This document shows positions 8,901 to 14,982 of a stretch of 21,898 nt of DNA, piece by piece. The position numbers were made by a program, and so were the translations under genes. Every line of letters begins with the position of its first letter. Positions within the stretch are counted from its first letter, which is position 1. The DNA is from Pseudomonadota bacterium (lineage in GTDB: Bacteria; Pseudomonadota; Alphaproteobacteria; UBA1280; UBA12223), in assembly GCA_002937495.1 (NCBI GenBank), contig PTJW01000005.1, forward strand, positions 1 to 21,898. The letters are read 5' to 3'. The notes below the pieces were generated by a model. It was given only the letters and a program-made list of their open reading frames with translations. It did not search any database and was not told the origin of the DNA.

Positions 8901-9503
8901 ATGTTTATTAAAAAAGGCGCAATGTTTGGACTTGATGCAAGAATAGCATTAGCAATATTTGGTGCGTTATCGGTAATATCAGGTGCAGCATTATATTCAG
9001 CAATTCAACAAGCAAAAATGACTTCAGTTGTTACAGAGCTGAAAGAGATGGTTAAAGCTATTGAAGCTTACCTGCTTGATACAGGTTCTGATATTAGGGT
9101 TGTTGCTACAGATACAGCTGGCTCGGCGTTATGGTTCTCAGACTTATCTACAAACGGTAACTCAGCAAGTGGCTACCAAGGTCCTTATTTATCATATGAA
9201 CAGGTGGCATCTCCTGCTGAATATCATTATATTCATCCACTACATAGCCAACTTCATTTAGGTAAGGGGCAAGATATTGCCTTTGATAATTTAGTTGCGG
9301 ACTCTGCAACTTGTACAGCGGGTAAACTTTGTTATTATTGGGTTCAAACTCAAAATACACCATGCCAAATAGCATATACTGTAGATGAGTATGTTGATGG
9401 TTCTGCAGATTATGAAAATGGCAATGTTCGAATTTTAGTAAGACCAGGTGGTACATTATGTAAAATTTACTTAAAAGGTCCTGCAATGTTATCGCAACCA
9501 TAA
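8901..9503 (+). CDS. Type IV pilin / pseudopilin-like protein, copy 1
   Basis: The 200-residue product starts MFIKKGAMFGLDARIALAIF, followed by a hydrophobic helix to about residue 36, the plan of a type IV pilin or type II secretion pseudopilin. Prepilin-peptidase cleavage could fall after G6 or A7. With cleavage after A7, D12 takes the place of the usual E5. A helix with the signature AIEAYLLDTG (residues 53-62) follows. The globular part holds GYQGPYL (91-97), reminiscent of the WGxPY element of major pseudopilins, a Cys pair C138/C144 before a YYW element, and VDEYVDGSADYENGNVR, similar to the calcium-loop region of GspG/PilA-like proteins. Extra cysteines are C155 and C187. AGGAGA precedes the ATG. 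It is first of three tandem paralogues; no secretin, ATPase or prepilin peptidase is visible here. Confidence 0.8.
   Translation: MFIKKGAMFGLDARIALAIFGALSVISGAALYSAIQQAKMTSVVTELKEMVKAIEAYLLDTGSDIRVVATDTAGSALWFSDLSTNGNSASGYQGPYLSYEQVASPAEYHYIHPLHSQLHLGKGQDIAFDNLVADSATCTAGKLCYYWVQTQNTPCQIAYTVDEYVDGSADYENGNVRILVRPGGTLCKIYLKGPAMLSQP
8910..8996 (+). repeat. Pilin leader repeat, copy 1
   Basis: An 87-base segment coding KKGAMFGLDARIALAIFGAL and onward is shared with 9527-9613 and 10132-10218. Copy 1 differs from copy 2 at two bases and from copy 3 at three, while the rest of each gene diverges strongly. Confidence 0.9.
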
Positions 9504-9517
9504 TAAAGGGGAGAATT

Positions 9518-10114
9518 ATGTTTATAAAAAAAGGCGCAATGTTTGGTCTTGATGCAAGAATAGCATTAGCAATATTTGGTGCATTATCGGTAATATCAGG
9601 TGCAGCATTATATAGTGCCATACAAGAGTCTAAATATACAAAAGTATTAGTAGAATTAAATGAAGTTGAAAAAGCTATAGAACAGTATATTTTAGATACA
9701 GGCAATGATTTACCAATTTATGGTGGTTCAGGTTTTTCAATGGATATAGAAGAGTTAATAGCAGACTCTGGAGTTCAAGGGTGGAATGGTCCTTATTTAT
9801 CAGGTAAAATGTTATCTGGAGATCCAACAAAGTTAGTAATTGATGGCTCAGATGCTACATATTTTAAAATAAAAAATGCAACAAGTTCTGCTTGGGATGC
9901 TCCAGAACCGACATCTGGCACAGGAGATGGTACATGTGGTAGTCCTTGTTTTTATTGGATCGAAATTCAATCAGGCGGAGTTTTCTCTTTAAATGATATA
10001 AAGTATTTAGAAGAAAGAATTGATGGTTCTGTAAACTTATCAGAAGGTAATGCAAGGGTTTACGAAGCTGTAGGTGTTATGTATGTTAAAGCATTTAATA
10101 TGCTAAATAATTAA
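9518..10114 (+). CDS. Type IV pilin / pseudopilin-like protein, copy 2
   Basis: The 198-residue product has the same first 35 residues as copy 1 and then its own globular domain. Shared landmarks are AIEQYILDTG (53-62), GWNGPYL (88-94), the pair C140/C144 before FYWIEIQ, and LEERIDGSVNLSEGNAR. Cleavage would again be after G6 or A7. The gene lies 14 bases after copy 1 with a GGGGAGA ribosome-binding site and 14 bases before copy 3, so the three form one operon. It could be a minor or alternative major subunit of the same fibre; sequence alone does not say which. Confidence 0.8.
   Translation: MFIKKGAMFGLDARIALAIFGALSVISGAALYSAIQESKYTKVLVELNEVEKAIEQYILDTGNDLPIYGGSGFSMDIEELIADSGVQGWNGPYLSGKMLSGDPTKLVIDGSDATYFKIKNATSSAWDAPEPTSGTGDGTCGSPCFYWIEIQSGGVFSLNDIKYLEERIDGSVNLSEGNARVYEAVGVMYVKAFNMLNN
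9527..9613 (+). repeat. Pilin leader repeat, copy 2
   Basis: Second copy of the 87-base leader. It differs from copy 3 at a single base (position 78 of the repeat). Identity stops abruptly after the codons for ALY, where TATAGTGCC replaces TATTCAGCA. Confidence 0.9.
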
Positions 10115-10128
10115 AGGAGTATTTTATA

Positions 10129-10722
10129 GTGAAAAAAGGCGCAATGTTTGGTCTTGATGCAAGAATAGCATTAGCAATATTTGGTGCATTATCGGTAATA
10201 TCAGGTGCGGCATTATATTCAGCAATTGAGCAATCTCGTTTAGAAAATTCTCGCCAAAGGTTTATTGAAACAGCAAAAGCAGTAGAGCAGTTTTTATTAG
10301 ATACAGGTGAAATGCCATCTAACTATAGTGGTATTTCTTATAATATTTCAGAATTGGTAAATAAAACAGCTTTAAATGGTTGGAATGGTCCTTATATTGA
10401 TTACTCTCCAGTCAGTACATACCATATTAGATCTGAAGGTATCCCTGGTTTTGGTTTTTATTTATATAAACAAATTAATTCTACTTTAGGTACTACTACA
10501 GCAGCATCATCTGGTACTTGTACAGATGTTAATGATTGTGGATGGTGGTTAAAAACTCATATTAGTGGTATATCAGACCCTCAAGCATATGCATTAAAAT
10601 TAGATGATTTTATTGATGGTGGGGATGGTAAAGAAAAAGGTAAATTAAGAATTCATTATTATGCTGGAGATGTTACAGATCCAATATTATTTTATTATGT
10701 AATGCCGGTGTATTCATTATAA
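10129..10722 (+). CDS. Type IV pilin / pseudopilin-like protein, copy 3 (GTG start)
   Basis: The 197-residue product begins at GTG 10129, nine bases after a good AAAGGAG that overlaps the stop of copy 2. The leader is MKKGAMFGLDARIALAIFGA, lacking the FI of the other two. AVEQFLLDTG (51-60), GWNGPYI (84-90), the pair C131/C137 before GWW, and LDDFIDGGDGKEKGKLR repeat the family plan. The acidic IDGGDGKEKG loop is the closest of the three to a GspG-type calcium site. A terminator directly follows, ending the three-gene operon. Confidence 0.8.
   Translation: MKKGAMFGLDARIALAIFGALSVISGAALYSAIEQSRLENSRQRFIETAKAVEQFLLDTGEMPSNYSGISYNISELVNKTALNGWNGPYIDYSPVSTYHIRSEGIPGFGFYLYKQINSTLGTTTAASSGTCTDVNDCGWWLKTHISGISDPQAYALKLDDFIDGGDGKEKGKLRIHYYAGDVTDPILFYYVMPVYSL
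10132..10218 (+). repeat. Pilin leader repeat, copy 3
   Basis: Third copy of the 87-base leader. The spacing between successive copies is 617 and 605 bases, which is one gene length each. Two of the three variable sites match copy 2 rather than copy 1. Confidence 0.9.
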
Positions 10723-10726
10723 TTTA

Positions 10727-10759
10727 AAAAGTCTTCTAAAAAGAAGGCTTTTACTTTTT
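10727..10759 (+). terminator. Rho-independent terminator after the pilin operon
   Basis: AAAAGTCTTC (10727-10736) pairs with GAAGGCTTTT (10743-10752), 10 bp with one T-G pair and a six-base loop, followed by ACTTTTT. Confidence 0.85.
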
Positions 10760-10795
10760 GTGCCTCTTATTTATTTGATTTAAGTCATATTTAGT

Positions 10796-10813
10796 ATTAC
10801 AATAAATTGTAAT
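10796..10813. promoter_or_regulatory. Palindrome upstream of the globin-coupled transducer gene
   Basis: ATTACAAT-AA-ATTGTAAT is a perfect 8+8 palindrome with a two-base centre, the form of a dimeric repressor operator. It lies about 55 bases upstream of the predicted -35 box. No known regulator consensus is matched, and chance occurrence in A+T-rich DNA is a real alternative. Confidence 0.35.
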
Positions 10814-10868
10814 TATTATAATAAAGTTAGAAATATGTTAAATATTATTAATTTTTTGATGGTAGTGG

Positions 10869-10897
10869 TTGAATAAGTTCTTGTTTATATGTAATAT
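10869..10897 (+). promoter_or_regulatory. Predicted sigma-70-type promoter of the globin-coupled transducer
   Basis: TTGAAT (10869-10874), a 17-base spacer and TAATAT (10892-10897) lie 31 bases before the start codon. Because a terminator stands upstream, the gene needs its own promoter, which raises confidence in this match. Confidence 0.55.
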
Positions 10898-10928
10898 GTG
10901 TGCAAAATAATAAAAATAGGGGTATGTT

Positions 10929-11996
10929 ATGACTGATAAACAACTGTTAAATTTTTATCAGCTTGAAGGTCAATCATTTAAATCATTATATGACTTTTTA
11001 GTGGATACTAAAATATTAGATGTAATTATGGACGATTTTTATGAGTATATTGTTAAATTTAATGCTTTAAATAAAGTTATTAAAAGATCAAATAATCAAG
11101 TTGAAAATATAAAACAAGCACAAAGAAAACACTGGGTCTTGGTGTTACAAAGCGGATTTGACGATCATTATTTTGACCGAGTAAATAGAATTGGTATGGC
11201 TCATGCTAAAATTCAATTAACTCCAGAATGGTATGTTGGTGGCTATAATAGAGTTCAGCAAACTTTATTGAAAAAAGTGACATTATTAAAATCTGAAAAA
11301 CCAAAATCTTGGTTTAATACAGAAAAATCAAAATATTCTAACCAGCAAATAGATGCTTTTGTAAGTCAGTTCTTTAAAATTACAAACTTAGATATGGCTT
11401 TTTCAATTAACTCATATGTTGAAATGTCTAAAAAAGAAACTGAAGAAGTTTTAATGATTAAGCAACGCTTAACAGAAGGTATTGAAGAGTCAACAATGGC
11501 AACATCAGAAATTGGTAACTCAATTTCTACTCTTGTACAAGAAAATGACAATTGCCAAAACTTAATTTCAGATTCTCAAAATGAACTATTACGCTTAAAA
11601 GAAGAGTTTAGCTCGTTTGAAGAAGATTTAAAAGAAGTAAGAAGTATCTTATCTTTAATTACTAATGTATCTGAAAAAACAAACTTACTATCTTTAAATG
11701 CCTCAATTGAAGCTGCTAGAGCAGGCGATGCGGGTAAAGGTTTTGCAGTTGTAGCAGATGAGGTTAAAAAGCTTGCTATGCAAACAAGCCAATCAGCTAA
11801 AGATATTTCAAAAACATTAGAGAAAATCCATCAAGGATCTGATCTTATTAATCAAAGTGTTGTAAAAGTTAATGATTTAACATCAAATATTATTAGCAGT
11901 ACGACGGTTGTTAATAATATGATTTCTGCTCAGTCAATTGCAGTAGATCAAGTTACAGAAACAATGGAATCATTGAATAGACTATCTGAAAGATAA
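10929..11996 (+). CDS. Globin-coupled methyl-accepting chemotaxis-type transducer (HemAT-like, soluble)
   Basis: The 355-residue product has two parts. Residues 1 to about 165 look like a protoglobin sensor: HWVLVLQSGFDDHYFDRVNR leads to IGMAHAKIQLTPEWYVGGY, where H92 is the expected proximal haem ligand and W101-Y102 are family residues. From about 180 to the end is an MCP signalling coiled coil with the tip SEKTNLLSLNASIEAARAGD and GKGFAVVADEVKKLA. No membrane helix is present, so it should be cytoplasmic, sensing oxygen or another haem ligand and signalling through CheA/CheW. The cytoplasmic domain is short, and no C-terminal CheR-binding pentapeptide is visible. No che genes occur in the window. 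The neighbouring pilin operon makes a pilus-linked chemosensory role possible but unproven. Confidence 0.88.
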   Translation: MTDKQLLNFYQLEGQSFKSLYDFLVDTKILDVIMDDFYEYIVKFNALNKVIKRSNNQVENIKQAQRKHWVLVLQSGFDDHYFDRVNRIGMAHAKIQLTPEWYVGGYNRVQQTLLKKVTLLKSEKPKSWFNTEKSKYSNQQIDAFVSQFFKITNLDMAFSINSYVEMSKKETEEVLMIKQRLTEGIEESTMATSEIGNSISTLVQENDNCQNLISDSQNELLRLKEEFSSFEEDLKEVRSILSLITNVSEKTNLLSLNASIEAARAGDAGKGFAVVADEVKKLAMQTSQSAKDISKTLEKIHQGSDLINQSVVKVNDLTSNIISSTTVVNNMISAQSIAVDQVTETMESLNRLSER

Positions 11997-12012
11997 AATA
12001 TATGCATAAATA

Positions 12013-12036
12013 AAAAGCTCCCAAATGGGAGCTTTT
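12013..12036. terminator. Bidirectional terminator between convergent genes
   Basis: AAAAGCTCCC and GGGAGCTTTT form a perfect 10-bp stem around an AAAT loop, with an A run on one side and a T run on the other. It can end both the + strand transducer transcript and the - strand erpA-lipoprotein transcript. Confidence 0.9.
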
Positions 12037-12053
12037 AAAGTATCTAAAATCTA

Positions 12054-12770
12054 TTAGAACATGTTTGATAGTGATGTAACAATATCTTCAACAATTGCTG
12101 TAGTTGCTTCAGTTTCTGTTAGACCAACTTTTTTAGCTTGTGATACAAGTCTTGTTCTGTAGTTTTCCCAGTTTGACGCTCTTTTATAGTTAGCTCTTGT
12201 TCTTGCTGAGTCACCTTGGCTAGCGTTTGATCTTGTGTTATAGTTAATGCTGCCAATAGCTCTTTGAGATACTTGGATGTCAACTTGAGCTGTATAAGTT
12301 ACTAAAACATTGCTGTTTGCATATTTTTGAGCTGCAGCACCACCAGCAACAGCACCTAATGTTGTTGCGATTTCTTGGCCTTTACCACCGCCAATAGCTG
12401 AACCTAGCACACCACCAACAACAGCACCAACTAGTGATTCACCAGTACCGTCTGCAGCTTTAACTGTAGATGTGTAGTCTCTAATGTTTGCTTGAATCAT
12501 AAAGTTAGCTTTTTTAGGGTCTTTAGTAATTGTATACCCAATAGCTTTCATTTCTTGTTCAATAGCACCTTGTAGTCTAAAGCCTTTGTTACCTGTTGTG
12601 CTTCTTACTTTAACATAAACAACTTGATCTTCTGGAGATACAGGCTCTAAAAATACAGTTGATGACATTTGAGTGTTAACTCTTAGCTGACCGTATTCAG
12701 CTTTCATTTTACCTGTAGAGCAGGCTGCTAGTGCAACAGTTGCAATAACTAATAGTGCGTTTTTTAACAT
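12054..12770 (-). CDS. TraT-like outer-membrane lipoprotein (complement resistance/surface exclusion family)
   Basis: The 238-residue product starts with a lipoprotein signal peptide and the lipobox LAAC, lipid-modified at C17. The body follows the TraT plan closely: VNTQMSSTVFLEPVSPEDQV, a GFRLQGAIEQEMKAIGY segment, ANFMIQANIRDY, a glycine/alanine-rich hydrophobic stretch at about 111-148, and a C terminus with YRTRLVSQAKKVGLTETEA. Plasmid TraT proteins block mating-pair formation and can confer serum resistance; chromosomal homologues are less understood. CAAGGAG precedes the ATG. The gene lies 27 bases downstream of the ErpA-type gene, on the same strand and presumably in the same transcript. 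No conjugation genes are visible, so it is probably a resident envelope protein. Confidence 0.88.
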   Translation of the reverse strand: MLKNALLVIATVALAACSTGKMKAEYGQLRVNTQMSSTVFLEPVSPEDQVVYVKVRSTTGNKGFRLQGAIEQEMKAIGYTITKDPKKANFMIQANIRDYTSTVKAADGTGESLVGAVVGGVLGSAIGGGKGQEIATTLGAVAGGAAAQKYANSNVLVTYTAQVDIQVSQRAIGSINYNTRSNASQGDSARTRANYKRASNWENYRTRLVSQAKKVGLTETEATTAIVEDIVTSLSNMF

Positions 12771-12797
12771 GATATATTTACTCCTTGTTAATTTTTA

Positions 12798-13163
12798 TTA
12801 TATTGAAAAACTAGTGCCACAGCTGCATGAGCTTGTAGCATTAGGGTTAATAACTTTAAAATGACTTGCCTGTAGCTCTTCTACAAAGTCAATTGTAGAT
12901 CCATTTACATACGAGTTTGAAGTATTATCAATAACAATAGTTAAATCGTCAATTTCGATTTTTAAATCGTTATCTTTAAGTTCATTATCAATGTCAAATG
13001 TGTAGCTAAAACCGTTGCATCCACCAGATACAACACTTAGTCTTAAAAAGCTGTCTTCTTTATTTTCAAAAACAGATCTTAGTTTTCTTTTTGCATTATC
13101 AGTTAGGTCGAAATCGCAAACTTCAACATTAGAATCTAATTCGTCAAATTCAATTTTAATCAT
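12798..13163 (-). CDS. erpA: A-type iron-sulfur cluster carrier (ErpA/HesB/IscA family)
   Basis: The 121-residue product carries the three cysteines of A-type carriers: C49 in SGGCNGFSYTF and C113/C115 in SCSCGTSF, with the expected spacing of about 63 residues. It delivers Fe-S clusters to apoproteins such as complex I subunits. An N-terminal extension of about 20 residues (MIKIEFDELDSNVEVCDFDL) precedes the core; the start is chosen because AAGGATG lies just upstream of this ATG. ErpA is preferred over IscA or SufA because the gene is divergent from a SPOR-domain gene, as erpA is near dgt-argS-SPOR in many alphaproteobacteria. The subfamily name is the less certain part. Confidence 0.85.
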   Translation of the reverse strand: MIKIEFDELDSNVEVCDFDLTDNAKRKLRSVFENKEDSFLRLSVVSGGCNGFSYTFDIDNELKDNDLKIEIDDLTIVIDNTSNSYVNGSTIDFVEELQASHFKVINPNATSSCSCGTSFSI

Positions 13164-13197
13164 AATTTAAAACATCCTTAAAAAATTGTGTAAATAA

Positions 13198-13227
13198 TTT
13201 ATCTAAATTACTTATAAGTTCTTGCAA
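13198..13227 (-). promoter_or_regulatory. Possible promoter for the erpA operon (leftward)
   Basis: On the - strand TTGCAA (13227-13222), an 18-base spacer and GATAAA (13203-13198) lie 35 bases before the erpA start. The -35 hexamer is self-complementary and is the same six bases used by the rightward promoter. Confidence 0.4.
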
Positions 13228-13250
13228 AAAGTATAATATAGTGATAAAAT
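13222..13250 (+). promoter_or_regulatory. Predicted promoter of the SPOR-serS-nlpD operon (rightward)
   Basis: TTGCAA (13222-13227), a 17-base spacer and TAAAAT (13245-13250) lie 45 bases before the SPOR gene start. This is the best promoter-like match in the 131-base divergent gap. The spacer itself contains TATAAT at 13232-13237, too close to this -35 box to pair with it. Confidence 0.5.
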
Positions 13251-13258
13251 TTTTGCAA
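13222..13258. repeat. Inverted repeat spanning the divergent promoter
   Basis: TTGCAAAAA (13222-13230) and TTTTTGCAA (13250-13258) are perfect 9-base inverted copies separated by 19 bases, flanking the spacer and -10 region of the rightward promoter. The arms could be a two-site operator or a hairpin at the 5' end of the transcript. A+T-rich sequence weakens the inference. Confidence 0.45.
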
Positions 13259-13294
13259 CACTAAAAAATAAATATTCATGAAAGGTAATATATC

Positions 13295-14143
13295 ATGACT
13301 GCTAATAATTTCTCATTAAAAAGCAGCGCTAAAGTTGTATGGTTTAAAAGAGGTGTGGCTGCATCTGTACTTGTAGGCTTTACATGGCTTATAGTGTCTG
13401 CTATTTCAAGCAATGTTGAAGATGAAAACCTAGAGCCAGCATTAGTTAAGGCTCCAGAGATGGTAAAACAACGCCCAGAAACGCCAGGCGGTATGAAAAT
13501 TGATCATCAAGATAAACAATTATTTGATTTACTAGAATCAGAAACATCAACAAATGATGTTGCGGACTCTGTTTTAGCAAAAGCAAAAGATTTAGAAAAT
13601 AAAAATGCTCAACTTTCTGCTCAAGCAATTGAAAAGAAAGAACTTGCAGAAAAACTAGCACAAGCTAAACAGCAAGAAGAGTTAGCAAAAGCAAAAGCAG
13701 AACAAGCAGCAAAAGCAGCAGCTGAACTTGAAAGAAAAACAGCAGCACTAAAAGCTCAAGCAGCTAAAAAAGCTAAGACTGTTGAAGTTAAAAAAGAACA
13801 GCTAACTGTAGTTAAGCAACAAATGGCTGTTACTAAAAAAGAAATTAAAAAAGAAGTTAAAGAGCTAAAGTCTGAAGTAGCAAAAACACAAGCTACTGGT
13901 TGGGCTGTGCAGTTAGGTTCATTTAGAAAAACTGCAGATGCTGAAAGAGCAGTAGGTGTTTATAACAAAAAAGTTGGTAACATCTTAGTTGGTTTAAACC
14001 CATATGTTAAAAAAGCTGATTTGGGCGCTAAAGGTACAGTTTACAGAGTATACTTTACAGGCCTTAAAGATAAAGAGCATGCTAAGCAAATTTGTAATCA
14101 ACTTAAAGCACAAAAACAAGCTTGTTTAAGAGCAAAACTATAA
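13295..14143 (+). CDS. SPOR-domain inner-membrane protein
   Basis: The 282-residue product has a short cytoplasmic start, one membrane helix at about 20-38, then the periplasmic motif VKQRPETPGGMKIDHQDKQL, typical of alphaproteobacterial SPOR proteins. A long Ala/Lys/Glu-rich coiled coil follows (about 95-196), ending in a SPOR domain from W203 (GWAVQLGSFRKTADAERAV to the C terminus). SPOR domains bind glycan strands stripped of stem peptides at the septum, so a role in cell division or envelope remodelling is likely. It is first in a six-gene operon. In related genomes this gene usually follows argS and precedes nagZ-scpAB-tatABC, none of which is here. Confidence 0.9.
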   Translation: MTANNFSLKSSAKVVWFKRGVAASVLVGFTWLIVSAISSNVEDENLEPALVKAPEMVKQRPETPGGMKIDHQDKQLFDLLESETSTNDVADSVLAKAKDLENKNAQLSAQAIEKKELAEKLAQAKQQEELAKAKAEQAAKAAAELERKTAALKAQAAKKAKTVEVKKEQLTVVKQQMAVTKKEIKKEVKELKSEVAKTQATGWAVQLGSFRKTADAERAVGVYNKKVGNILVGLNPYVKKADLGAKGTVYRVYFTGLKDKEHAKQICNQLKAQKQACLRAKL

Positions 14144-14170
14144 TTTAAAAGTAAAAGGGCTAGTTAATTA

Positions 14171-14968
14171 ATGAGAGATATTATTTTATACTTATTGGGA
14201 TTACCAGGGATTTTCTTCGTACTATTCCTAATTGCAAGTTTTTACTTGTTTACTAAAAAGTATTCAAAAGCAAAAACAGTTTCTGTAATAACTTTGGTTA
14301 CAGTTCTTTTACTTACAAATGTTGCAACAGGTAAATTTTTAGCATCATTTTTAGTTCAAGGGGTTGATCATAAATCAATTAAGTCATTATCTCAAGCAGA
14401 TATGATAGTTATGCCAACTCAAGGTGTTGATTTTAATGGTTCTGTTACAGGTTGGACTCCAAATTCTGATTCTTTTAAATCAGCAACTATTTCATATTTT
14501 TTACAAGCTAAATTAGCTGATAGAAAAGTGCCAGTATTAATGTGTGGTGGTAAAATGGAAGAAAGTGGTGTTGAACAGCCAGAATCAAAAATTATTAAAA
14601 ACTACTTTGCTAGCCAAACAACACAGATAAGAAAAACTTTAACAGAAGATATTTCTAAAAACTTGTATGAACAAGCATGGCAGTGTAGTTCAATGCTAAA
14701 GCGTTATAATGCTAAAAATCCGATTTTAGTTATTAATGAGCTAAAAATGTTCAGAACTTTAGCATTATTTAGAGCAAGAGGGGTAGAAATGGTTCCATTC
14801 CCAGTATTTGCTATTCAAAAAGATCGATCCGGTTTCTCTCAATACTTACCAAGTGTTGAAGGTCTAATGTTAACAAAAGCTGTAATTAGAGAATATATTG
14901 AGCTAGGCTTAGACTTAATCAACCAAAATATCACAATAAAAGACTTATCGTATAAAAAAGAGAATTAA
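14171..14968 (+). CDS. YdcF/ElyC/SanA-like DUF218 membrane protein
   Basis: The 265-residue product has two N-terminal membrane helices (about 5-27 and 37-57), then a DUF218-type Rossmann-like domain. Family cues are ADMIVMPTQGVDFN in the place of the usual DaIVVLGGG strand, VPVLMCGGKMEESG, LYEQAWQCSSML where most members have T-x-E-N, and an ILVINELKMFRTLALFRARG segment matching the H/S-x-x-R-A-x-x-x-F-x-x-x-G element. The conserved residues are partly degenerate. E. coli relatives (ElyC, SanA) affect envelope polysaccharide or peptidoglycan metabolism; the biochemical activity is not established. Its position between SPOR and serS suggests cotranscription with envelope genes. Confidence 0.78.
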   Translation: MRDIILYLLGLPGIFFVLFLIASFYLFTKKYSKAKTVSVITLVTVLLLTNVATGKFLASFLVQGVDHKSIKSLSQADMIVMPTQGVDFNGSVTGWTPNSDSFKSATISYFLQAKLADRKVPVLMCGGKMEESGVEQPESKIIKNYFASQTTQIRKTLTEDISKNLYEQAWQCSSMLKRYNAKNPILVINELKMFRTLALFRARGVEMVPFPVFAIQKDRSGFSQYLPSVEGLMLTKAVIREYIELGLDLINQNITIKDLSYKKEN

Positions 14969-14982
14969 AAAGGATTAAAATT

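Noticed and set aside
9148..9705. A 185-codon open frame on the - strand across the junction of pilin copies 1 and 2
   Set aside because: Its N-terminal half is the reverse complement of copy 2 including the repeated leader, with low-complexity His/Gln/Asn content and no ribosome-binding site. The sense genes explain the sequence fully.
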